Source: Crotalaria pallida
Lineage: Eukaryota > Streptophyta > Magnoliopsida > Fabales > Fabaceae
Length of the DNA stretch: 64,000 nt
Assembly (NCBI GenBank): GCA_037953625.1
Contig: CM075651.1
Location: 66,512,501 to 66,576,500 of the forward strand
Direction: 5' to 3'
Made by a program: the position numbers and the translations under genes. Below, piece by piece: positions 55,340-64,000 of this stretch. The stretch's first letter is position 1; each line of letters opens with the position of its first letter. The notes below the pieces were generated by a model. It did no database searches. It was given only the letters and a program-made list of their open reading frames with translations, and was not told the origin of the DNA.

Positions 55340-58300
55340 AAGAAGAATCAAAGTTCATCAGTGAAAATCCTAGGGATGAAGTGAATTTGGGAACGGCTGA
55401 AAAGCTGAAACCCATTTACGTAAGTTCGTTGTTGAAAGAGGAATTCAGAGGAAAACTCATCAACCTCATCAAGGAAAACAAAGATTGCTTCGCATGGGAA
55501 TACGAGGACATGCCAGGACTTGACAGAGATTTGGTTGAGCATAGGCTGACTTTACGGCCTGATCACAAGCCAATTAAACAAGTTGTTTGACGCTTTGCAC
55601 CTGAAGTGATTCTTAAGATTAAGGAAGAAATAGAAAGATTGTTAAAAGCAAAGTTTATCAGAATGGCAAGGTATGTCGAATGGATGGCGAATATAGTCTC
55701 AGTCATAAAGAAGAATGGAAAAATGCGACTTTGTGTCGACTTTAGGGATCTAAATTCTACCACACCAAAAGATGAATATCCTATGACGATAGCAGACATG
55801 TTGGTGGACTCAGCGTCTTGCCATGGGGTAATGAGTTTGCTAGATGCTTTTTCAGGTTATAATCAGATTTTCATCGCCGAAGGCGACGTGTCGAAGACTG
55901 CGTTCATATGCCCTGGTGCCATTAGAACCTTTGAATGAGTGATGATGTCGTTTGGACTCAAGAATGCAGGAGCCACATACCAAAGAGCAATGAACCTGAT
56001 TTTTCATGATATGATTGGCAAGTTCTTGGAAGTATACATTGACGACGTAGTGATCAAGTCAAAGACTCAAGAGGAGCATCTAGAATGCCTGAAAAAGGCA
56101 TTCGACAGAATGAGAAAGCATAACTTGAAGATGAATCCCATCAAATGCACTTTTGGAGTCACGGCTGGTCAATTTTTGGGATTTCTCGTCCACAGAAATG
56201 ACATTGAAATTGACAAGAACAAAGCCAAAGCAATTTTAGAAGCATCACCTCTAACGAACAAGAAAGAAGTACATCCATTCCTTGGCATAGTGAATTATTT
56301 AAGGAGATTCATATCAAATTTGTCGGGAAGAACTAGAGCTTTTTCGCCTCTTGTAAGGCTGAAACAAGGAGAAAAATTCAATTGGGGGTTAGACCAACAA
56401 ACAGCATTTGACGATTTGAAGCGGTACTTAACGACACCACTAGTCATGATGCCGCCTCGACCTGGGTTCCCATTGAAACTGTACATATCAGCTTCTGATT
56501 ACACTATAGGTAGCATGTTAGCTCAAGAAAATGAAAATGGTGTAGAAAGGGCTGCATTTTATTTAAGTAGAGTATTGAATGATGCTGAAACACGGTATAG
56601 TGCTATAGAGAAATTGTGCTTGACCCTCTACTTTTCTTGTACAAAACTTAAGCATTATATGAAAAGTTTTCATGTCTTGGTTTTTTCGAGATCTGATGTC
56701 ATTAAATACATGTTATCCAAGCCAATTATTCATGGCAGGATTGGTAAGTGGACTCTAGCGTTGACAAAGTTTTCACTCCAATATACCCCATTAAAAGCCG
56801 TCAGAGGCCAAGCAATGGCCGACTTTTTGGTAGATCATCCATGTGTAGACGTGGCATTACCTGTCGATTATGTCGGACTAAGGCCTTGGACTATGTATTT
56901 TGATGGGTTGTCACACAAAAAAGGGGCAGGAGTCGGAATTTTGCTTGTGTCCCCTGACGGAATCCCTACTGAATTCATGTTCAATCTTAAATACCAATAT
57001 TCCAATAACGAAGCGGAGTATGAGGCCATCATAGTTGGCCTTGAGATTTTAATTTTCTTTAAGGCCAAAAATGTGGCTATCAAAGGGGATTCTCAGCTAG
57101 TTATTAAACAGTTGGTTAATGAGTATAAATGTTTGAGTCCGAAATTGGCCAAATATTGTACCATGGCGCAAAAAATGATGTGCCAGTTTGATGATGTGTC
57201 TGTCGAACATATATATCGACATCACAATCAAAAAGCCAATCACTTGGCTCAAGTTGCATGCAAGTACCGTGTGTCGAGGAAAGTCCTAGACAACTTGATC
57301 CAGATTAAGGAATTGCTATATCCTCCTCACGAAAGAGAAGTTATGGTGAATGCATTAACATCAATCGATGATTGGAGAAAGCCCATAGCTGACTATTTGA
57401 CGAATTCATCCCCCAACGCTGAACGAAGTTTGAAGTTGAAAGCTATCAAGTTTACTATGTTGGGAGGAGACTTGTATCATAAGTCAGTCGATGGAAACCT
57501 AGAAGTATGCCTTGACAAAGAAGATGCTTTTGTGGCTTTGGCAGAAGTACACGAAGGAATACGTGGAGCACACTAAGCAGGGGAAAAGATGAAGTGGATA
57601 CTTCGGGGGCAAAGGGTTTTCTGGCCTACTCTAGTGTCGGATTGTATGAACTTTGCAAAATCATGTGAAGAATGCCAAAAACATGGCTATATCCAAAATG
57701 TCCCAGCAAACGAGTTGCATTCAATTATTAAACCTTGGCCTTTCAGAGGATGGGCACCAGATGTTATTGGTGAGATTGTCCCAAATTCTTCAAAAGGGAA
57801 CACAAGGATTCTGGTGGGTGTGGATTACTTCACCAAGTGGGTGAAGCTATACCTTTGGCGAAAGTCGAACAAGACCAAGTGATTGATTTCATTGAAGATC
57901 ATATTGTCTGTCGATTTGGTATTCCTGAAACGATAACCACTGACCAAGCTTCTATTTTCATGGGAAGTAAGTTAAAGGGATACCTAGCGTCAAGAAGAAT
58001 CAAGTTGTTGACATCGACACCCTATTATGCTGAGGCAAATGGTCAGGCTGAAGCGGCCAATAAGTGGATTATTAATGTCATCAAAAAGCAAATAAAAGGA
58101 AAACCACGAAATTGGCATGAGGCATTGACGCAAGCACTGTGGGCCATTCGAAATTCCCCAAATGAGGCCATAGGTACGACACCCTACATGTTGACATATG
58201 GCCACGAGGCCATGTTGCCAGTCGAAGTAAATTTGGAATCAGTACGATTTCAGAGGCAACATGAAATGCCTATGAATGACTATTGGAACGTCATGTTTGA

Positions 58301-58615
58301 CGAGTTAAACGAGGTGCATGACGAAAGAATTTTGGCGTTGGAGAATATTGTGCAAGATATTACGATGCCAAAGTTAAATTCAAGTCGTTTTTACTGGGTG
58401 AACTAGTATGGAAAGTAATTTTACCAATCGACAAACGTTCTAAAGAATATGGTAAATGGTCACCTAAATGGGAAGGACCGTTTCAAGTACTAAAGGTCTT
58501 TTTAGGCAACGCATATGAGCTAGTCGAAGTCGATTCAGGGAAAAAGATTAAAGCAATCAACGGCAAGTATTTGAAAAAGTACAAGCCGACAATGACAGAA
58601 GTAAACATGCTATGA
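55340..58615 (+). pseudogene. RT, two RNase H domains and integrase of Tat-H
   Basis: In order: YEDMPGLDRDLVEHRL (55505), RT palm VYIDDVVIKS (56032-56065), first RNase H (56400-56800), and archaeal-type second RNase H (MYFDGLSHKKGAG, 56895; KGDSQLVIKQL, 57085). Integrase has the zinc finger CEECQKH (57665), catalytic APDVIGE (57755), TTDQAS (57937) and AEANGQAEAAN (58028), and a C-terminal EGPFQVLK region (58470) ending at TGA 58613-58615. Breaks are TGA 55588-55590, TGA 55936-55938 and TAA 57574-57576 in frame, plus frame changes near 57838 and 58345. Two RNase H domains identify a Tat-lineage Pol. Confidence 0.92.
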
Positions 58616-58746
58616 AAAGTTGAAGTTGCAATCCATACAATGAAAGTCAAAGTACATAAGGGAAATAATACAGAAACAAAATAAAAGTTCATCCAAATAG
58701 GTTGCCAAAGGAACGTCATTCTCTGGCGAATGCATCTCTTCGTCAA

Positions 58747-61736
58747 AGTCCAGCCTTATAACCCTGCAGACTTGCAAAAAGTGTTTCTGCAACTTGTTGA
58801 TAAGGAGCAACTAAGGCAGTGACTTTGTCGGTTAGCTCTTGTCGGGTGGTCTTGGCCTCATCAATGAATTGACCCAATTTTGTCTATTTTTGTTCCAGTC
58901 GGGACAACTCGTCTTTCAACTCTTGGATCCTAGTCTTGTTTTCCTTCACCTACTGAAGTTTCTGGTCGACGTTAGAATACCAGTCAGCGTTTTCTCGTTC
59001 CAGATCAGCAAATTTGGCCTCCAATTCATGCCGATTTGTCTTGACATCTTCGGAAACCTTGATGTCTTGCAGGATTTTTGGACTTTCAGCAGTCCAATTA
59101 TTGACGAATCGTTGCAAGTTGGTCAACTTAGGTTCAACATCGTCAGGAACAGGTTGTTGCAAAAATGAATTGACAGTGGAGGATAGAAGCTCGACTGTTG
59201 AAGAATAGGCCAATAATTAGTCAAAAGGCCGACAACAGATGTTCGTCAAGGTGAACAAGGTTTGATTTAAAGCAGATTCATCGTCCCTTGAAGGAGAATC
59301 CACGGCTTCATCAACAGAAGGTGTTTTGACCATAAGTTCTCGAAGAGTGGAGAAAGCATTTGGACTGGACATCTGAGTCAGAGGAACCATGGTGCTGGAG
59401 GAAGGATTATAGGAAGGCACCACAATGGAAGGAGCAGCAGCAACAGAGGTGAACGCAGAAGGAAGTGGTAAACTCCCGTCAAAACCTTCAAGTTGGAGAG
59501 AGTTTTTGGGAATCTGAGGAATAATAAAACGGAATTAGGTTAGGCCACTTAAATGTTGCATAAAGGGGTGAAAAAGTAAATTCCAAGTTACCTCAAGTGA
59601 AGGGATGCATGCAGTGGTGGTCTCAGGTCTCACGACAGCTACAGAGTGTCGGGAGGATCATGATGCATGGTTTCAGCAGGCTCCTGATTAGAATTTTGAG
59701 CAGTGGCTTCATCCAAGGTTGTCGAAGAGGTGTCGTCAATACATCTATGCATTGACTCTTCGATAATTTTGAGTGATTGAGTCTATTGGCCATATGTTCA
59801 GAAGAAACCATTACATGAGATGGGTCATCAGAAATGAGGTCCTCTACAACCACATTACATGAGCTGTCGGTTCTTTCAGGATCAGTTTGGTGTTTGGATG
59901 ACGGCTCATCAAATTTCCCCTTATTTTGCCTCTTGGCTTCTACAAAGGCATCGACAGCACTGGACTGACGCCGTTTCTTAGACCTTTTTGGTGATGAAGG
60001 CTTAGAAGAAGATCCACCACCTTTTTTCTTTGATGCATTGGCTTTGATAACATCAGCATAATCAATGATGTTGGGTTGGGCCACTATAGAAAAGATAACA
60101 AGTTAATGAGCGTGTAGAAAAGGATAAAATTGAACAAGAGAAGACAAGTATTTGTACCTGTTTTGTCGGCCGCCAAATCCGTCGAAGTCCTCGCACTCAT
60201 TCTTTCCACAATGGTGGCATAACCCACGTGGTAAGCGTTGAAGTAAGATTCCCACAATGGACAATGTTTGGACTGGCCAAGAAGCAAGGTGTGAAGCTGA
60301 CAAGATTAAAACGGCTATTGGAAGCAAGGTTCCTTAAAATGAATTTATTCAACATGGCTTTCCAATGTGATTTGTAATCCGTCAATTGGCCGTGGTGAAA
60401 TTCATGTGAAGCTGATGGTAGCATGGGAGCAGGAAGCCCTTGGAAAAGGCCAAATTGCCTTGCCACACAGTTTGGAAAGTATATGAAGACTTCTTTGTCT
60501 TCATAACTAGAAGAGTCAGGCAAACCACCGAATAGTATCCTTTGGCTCAAATAATATCCCCAGAGGACTTCATTTAGTTGCCTTTCTTCGACAAACGAAC
60601 CAGGAAAAGGAGTTCGGAACCAGTCAGGGCCATGTGTTCTGTCGGCAAAAGGAGCCAAATCTATGTTGGCTGACGACATGGAAATTTTGGCAAAGATCTT
60701 CATAAAATGGAGAAAGGAATTGGTGTTGGAAGGCAATGGAGGAACCTCATAGTTCGCCATTATACAACCATAGTTGAACCGAAACTGACAGACACTGCTG
60801 TTTTGAAGAGTCAGACGGCATTTAAGAATGGCATTTAGCCACAACTGTAACAGCCAAGTAGGGCCTCCGACATTGGCCAAGAGTTGTTCATTAAGTCGAA
60901 TAACATCAGTTACATGGCCAATAGTCGAGTACAGTTTGGCCAAGAGAAGTTGGCGTAGAGCCACTTGTCGTTCGTCATGCAAGATTGTGGCCAAAGGTAC
61001 CAAAGACTTGTTGATTTGGCGGGATTCAGAGCAAAAGACAAAGGCACTGAGCCATACCGTCAGGAATTCAACGTGCTCAGTTGCGCTAACTGTCGGACAA
61101 TCCTTATACTCCTTCCATCATGCTTCAACGTAATTGGAAAAAGCATAAGAACCTCCACTTATATGAACGACATTGTCAGGTTTGCTTTCCACAGTCAAAT
61201 TTTCTCCGTCAGGACGAAGACTTGTCAAAGCAGCAACATCAAAAAGTGTCGGGGTCATCATGCCGTAACGAAAGTGGAAACAGTTGGTCCGGTGGCACCA
61301 GAAGTAGCATGCAGCACCGAAGAGACCATCGTCATAACGCAAGCCTGAAGTTGTCAATATTAAGAGGTCTTCAAAACCAGCCTCTGCCATGATTCACGCT
61401 TAAAAGGCCGTAATCTTGCATACCACTCAGAAAACTTGGAGATTGATTTCACATTGCGCAGAACCCTGCGAGAATATTCCTTGTCAAAATGACAAGTGTA
61501 AACAGGGTTCAGGGTGGCTAATGGACAGATTTCGTCAGGATTAGAAAGGGGAAAGTGTGTAATCATGTCAGGTTTTGAGCCTCCGATGGCGTCATTAATG
61601 GGCCAAGGAAAGCCAGAGATGGGTTAACAGGTTTCCCATCAATAGGGACAAAAGAAGTGGCAGGAATTATTAAACTGCGTTCATTATACTTGATGTTCAA
61701 GTCGATTTCGGGATCGGCAACTCTTTGAACAACCAT
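58747..61736 (-). pseudogene. Antisense gene with plant-mobile-domain-like region and coiled-coil tail, inside Tat-H
   Basis: On the minus strand between pol and the 3' LTR, from ATG 61736-61734 (MVVQRVADPEIDLN). The region 61560-60200 (FSEWYARLRPFKRESW; FHFRYGMMTPTLFDVAALTSLRPDG; DWFRTPFPGSFVEERQLNEV) resembles the aminotransferase-like plant mobile domain. A Lys/Ser-rich nuclear-signal-like stretch (KKKGGGSSSKPSSPKRSKKRR, about 60000) and an acidic, then coiled-coil part (59210-58760) follow. Canonical introns fit at 60084-60157 and 59514-59591 and restore phase at the first. Several stops and frame changes (for example near 61560, 61390, 59760, 58950, 58885) show decay. Antisense extra ORFs have been described for some Tat elements; a role is unknown. 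It could be a captured host gene. Confidence 0.7.
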
Positions 61737-62021
61737 GATTAAAGAAGAGGTTTTTGGAGAAAAAAAGGGTTTAGGTCAAGGGAGAAAAGGGATGCAGTGA
61801 CAAACAAGGAAACGTGAAAGAAGGATGATGTCAAGTGCGGATGTTTAAATAGGAAGTGAAAAGACGTTTAAGACCAACGCAATGTTCCAATAGGAGACGT
61901 CAGTTTGATTGGATAAACTCACCGTTTCAAAATCCTAATGCTAAAAAGACAGTTCGGAAAAGGTACAACTTTTGGCATCCTCTGAAAAGACACATCGAAT
62001 ACCAAAACTTGGGGGGCCTCT
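61737..62021. other. Tat-H 3' untranslated region and PPT
   Basis: Noncoding sequence that would hold the promoter of the antisense gene. It ends with the purine/G-rich ACTTGGGGGGCC at about 62006-62019, directly before the LTR TGTTAACTGG, serving as the polypurine tract. Confidence 0.6.
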
Positions 62022-63138
62022 GTTAACTGGAAGTTGAAATCGACAAAAGGACAAAAATGTCGGATGCATAAGTAAAGTCGACGGAAGTGTACTTAAACAA
62101 TTTGTTTAAAAGTGACTTCGAAGGAGGTGAACGTGCATTCTCGACAAGGGGTTGAATTCGACAAAGCAGGGTAGCGTTGACAACATAAGTGATGTCGAAG
62201 GAGGTGTACTTAAGTCTTTCGACTTAAAAGTGACTTCGAAGGACATGTACGTGTGTCGACAAAAGAGGAAGACAGAAGGAAAGGCTCGTGTCGAAGGGAT
62301 AATGGCGTGAGAAAAGAGGAAGTCAGAGCAGTCATGTCAGCATTGGAAACGGAAAAGTAATTATACCAGCATTTAATGTTTTCCATGGCTATAAATTCTT
62401 TAATCCAGAAACTTTCAAAGCCATGAGAGAATATGGAAAAAGCAATGGCTCAACTTCGTGAGTTTTGGAAAGAAGAGAAAAGATTTGAAACCCATATGAT
62501 CTGAGCTCACGAAGGATCGAACCTGTGGGATTAAGGGATTCGGGAGTTGGAGACAAAATGGGAAAATCCTTACTCCGAATACCCTTCTTACCCTGATGAA
62601 TGGTGAAAGACCGAACATGTGGGATTACATAGGGACCACCTCTTATGTTTCAAACTGATGTAAAAAGCCCGAATTGGATGGAGCATTGAGTTTGATAAAT
62701 AAGCATTGGTGGAACATTTGTAATCTTCCGTGGCCCAAAGTTTGTACTTTCTTGAGGTCGGATTTTGGGTGTCTTTCCATTTAAAGAGGGAAAGGAAAAG
62801 ACCTATGATGGTATTCTACTAGAGAGATCGGCGACAGGTCCTTTGGTTAGACAATGATGAAATACCGTAAATCAGAGAACATGTTACCGATATCGATAGA
62901 ATACATCAGAGGCTGACAATAGGTCGAAAGTCTATGCCGACAGACGACCTTTTTGTCGAAAGGAGCTTGATGTCGATGGGCATCCCAGAACCAAAAGGCA
63001 GAAGCACGACAATCCGAAAGCTTCAGACAGCAAAGAGACTTAGACGAGAGTTTAAGTTGTTTGATTTCAGTCGAAGAAGAATGCTTGCCGAAAGGGTCCC
63101 AGTGAAGATGTCAATTAAAAGGCTCGACAGAGTATCTG
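62022..63138 (+). repeat. 3' LTR of Tat-H, interrupted by Copia-J
   Basis: Begins TGTTAACTGGAAG at 62022. U3 carries two imperfect copies of a unit with 'gtgtactTAA...TTAAaagtgacttcgaagga' (62087-62125 and 62204-62243). The segment 63041-63138 equals the beginning of the remaining 5' LTR (48783 on). It breaks at 63138 where a copia LTR starts. An open frame across 62934-63161 runs through LTR and into Copia-J and is probably fortuitous. Confidence 0.82.
62087..62243. repeat. Two repeat units with different hairpin arms in Tat-H U3
   Basis: Unit 1 holds TTAAACAA-t-TTGTTTAA (62093-62109); unit 2 holds TTAAGTC-tttc-GACTTAA (62210-62227). Both are preceded by 'gtgtac' and followed by 'aagtgacttcgaagga'. 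The flanks are conserved while the arms differ and stay complementary. Confidence 0.9.
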
Positions 63139-63196
63139 TAAGAACTACAATCAGTGGGTGAAATAACTAGGAGACACTAGGAGAACACCTAGAAGC

Positions 63197-63217
63197 GGGG
63201 GGGGGGGGGGGGGGGGG
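63197..63217 (+). repeat. G21 homopolymer
   Basis: Twenty-one consecutive G, C-rich in element orientation, at the place where SIRE-G has CCCCCCCTCT. Length may be inexact because such runs are error-prone in sequencing. Confidence 0.85.
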
Positions 63218-63306
63218 TTGAATAGGTGTTAGAGAAACCTTGAAAGATTTTCGAAAGAAACAAATCGAAACGATTAAAACAAAATGATTTTTACAAAAAT
63301 GTACTG

Positions 63307-63445
63307 ATTAATCGATTAACTTCAGTATTAATCAATTAATGCCGAAGCTTACTTTCAAACTAATCGATTAACTAAGGTACTAATCGATTAATGCCGAAAG
63401 CAACTTAAAAAACTAATCGATTAACAATCAACTTAATCGATTAAT
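63307..63445. promoter_or_regulatory. TTAATCGATTAA palindrome cluster in the Copia-J LTR
   Basis: Six sites lie at about 63307, 63327 (degenerate), 63359, 63380, 63413 and 63432. 'gccgaaag' or 'gccgaag' follows two of them, as in the Tekay-C cluster. In element orientation they lie close to the LTR 3' end, like the second pair in SIRE-G. Confidence 0.5.
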
Positions 63446-64000
63446 CTGAACAGTATCTGATGAAAATTCAGTTTTAATCAAATACGAAAATCAATCAATT
63501 AACACATATGATCAGAGATAAAGCGGAATTGATTAACACCAATATTCTTATTGATTACCTAGGTTATGAAAATGATTTTCCCCAAATCAATTTGCACAAT
63601 TAAGATTTAATTCAATCAATTATGAAAATCAATCTTTTCTAGGTTTTCAACCAAGAACAATATTGAAATGACTTGAATGTAAAGAGTTAAGAGTTTAGAG
63701 ATACTGCACAGTGATTTATCCTGGTTCACTTTCATCCACTTGAAAGCTACATCCAGTCCCCTCTTAAACCAAGAGAGATTCTTCACTATGAGGAATTAGA
63801 GTTCTCAAATTACAAGTAAATGCCTCTCAAGACTCCCTTCTTGATAGCCTACAAGAGATACCACACCCTTGCCTTGCAATCCTATTGATGCTCTAATCTA
63901 ACCTCTAACCTTGCTTGTTGATATCCCCACAACAAGTCTTCCACTTGCTTGATGATGCCTCACACCAAGACTTCCACTTTGCTTGTTATCACAACAAGAC

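Larger units (their letters stand above)
48783..63138 (+). mobile_element. Tat-H: Tat/Ogre-like Ty3/gypsy element with antisense gene
   Basis: Order: partial 5' LTR (48783-51660, split by sLTR-I), PBS, gag, protease, RT, RNase H, second RNase H, integrase, an antisense gene (58747-61736), PPT, and the 3' LTR start (62022-63138, broken by Copia-J). Overlap between the two partial LTRs (48783-48880 with 63041-63138) confirms they belong together and gives a full LTR of about 1.7 kb. The second RNase H marks the Tat lineage. Length and the extra gene resemble Ogre-type elements. Confidence 0.85.
63139..64000 (-). mobile_element. Copia-J: partial LTR of a SIRE-like copia element
   Basis: Starts TGTAAGAACTAC at 63139 inside the Tat-H LTR and runs off the window. 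Read on minus, parts correspond to the SIRE-G LTR, for example 'cttgaaagctacatccagtcc' (63740) against 'tggatgtagctctcaag' (44890), and a C tract near the end. It carries a G21 tract on plus (63197-63217) and a cluster of TTAATCGATTAA palindromes (63307-63445). The gag gene would lie beyond the edge or be absent. Confidence 0.75.

Noticed and set aside
62934..63161. A 75-codon frame in the Tat-H 3' LTR
   Set aside because: It crosses the boundary into the inserted Copia-J LTR, so its end is accidental; the basic composition mirrors the local sequence.

Overview
This window looks like a transposon-dense stretch of a flowering-plant nuclear chromosome, most likely a eudicot and possibly a legume. 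The sequence is AT-rich, has GT..AG introns, and consists almost entirely of LTR retrotransposons of the plant Ty3/gypsy (Tekay-like chromovirus, Tat/Ogre-like) and Ty1/copia (SIRE-like) groups plus one Mutator-like (MULE) DNA transposon. I found no host housekeeping gene, tRNA, rRNA or CRISPR array. Lineage names come from protein motifs read by eye; none was tested by a database search.

Layout, with working names. 1-3850: Ty1/copia element Copia-1 on the minus strand (gag running off the window edge, long leader, PBS, 1.58-kb LTR). 3851-about 9390: decayed MULE with a multi-exon transposase on plus and a GRF-zinc-finger companion gene on minus. 9521-about 32350: plus-oriented LTR fragment LTR-M, opened by two insertions. 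The first is sLTR-K (10252-16350, a 6.1-kb solo LTR, 5-bp duplication taaag). The second is sLTR-D (17829-30324, a 3.0-kb solo LTR, duplication aagta), itself split by Tekay-C (20490-29954, minus strand, duplication gcaat, two about 2.4-kb LTRs about 1% different). 32350-39007: minus-strand chimera of two Tat elements, Tat-B (start of gag, PBS, LTR) fused to Tat-A (gag to truncated integrase, PBS, LTR). 39008-43830: two more LTR fragments, LTR-E (related to sLTR-K) and LTR-F (related to sLTR-D). 43831-48782: SIRE-G, a copia element with LTRs, PBS, PPT and only a gag gene. 48783-63138: Tat-H, a long Tat/Ogre-like element on plus with gag, protease, RT, two RNase H domains and integrase, plus an antisense spliced gene with a plant-mobile-domain-like region between pol and the 3' LTR. 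Its 5' LTR is split by solo LTR sLTR-I (49323-51512, duplication cctcg) and its 3' LTR is broken by Copia-J (63139 to the edge).

All polyproteins carry premature stops and frameshifts, so none is likely to be autonomous now. Several stops fit C-to-T or G-to-A changes of the kind expected from cytosine methylation. Relative order can be read from the target duplications: LTR-M is older than sLTR-K and sLTR-D, sLTR-D is older than Tekay-C, and Tat-H is older than sLTR-I and Copia-J.

The strongest unexplained signal lies in the LTRs, not the proteins. Several unrelated families carry clusters of short inverted repeats whose arms differ from copy to copy but stay self-complementary around a fixed core. 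Examples are 12-mers of the form CTA-NN-CG-NN-TAG in gypsy and copia U3 regions, a seven-copy array with core TC-CCA-GA in sLTR-D, and fixed-loop hairpins in sLTR-I. Compensated arm changes suggest selection on, or a mechanism producing, the palindrome rather than the sequence.
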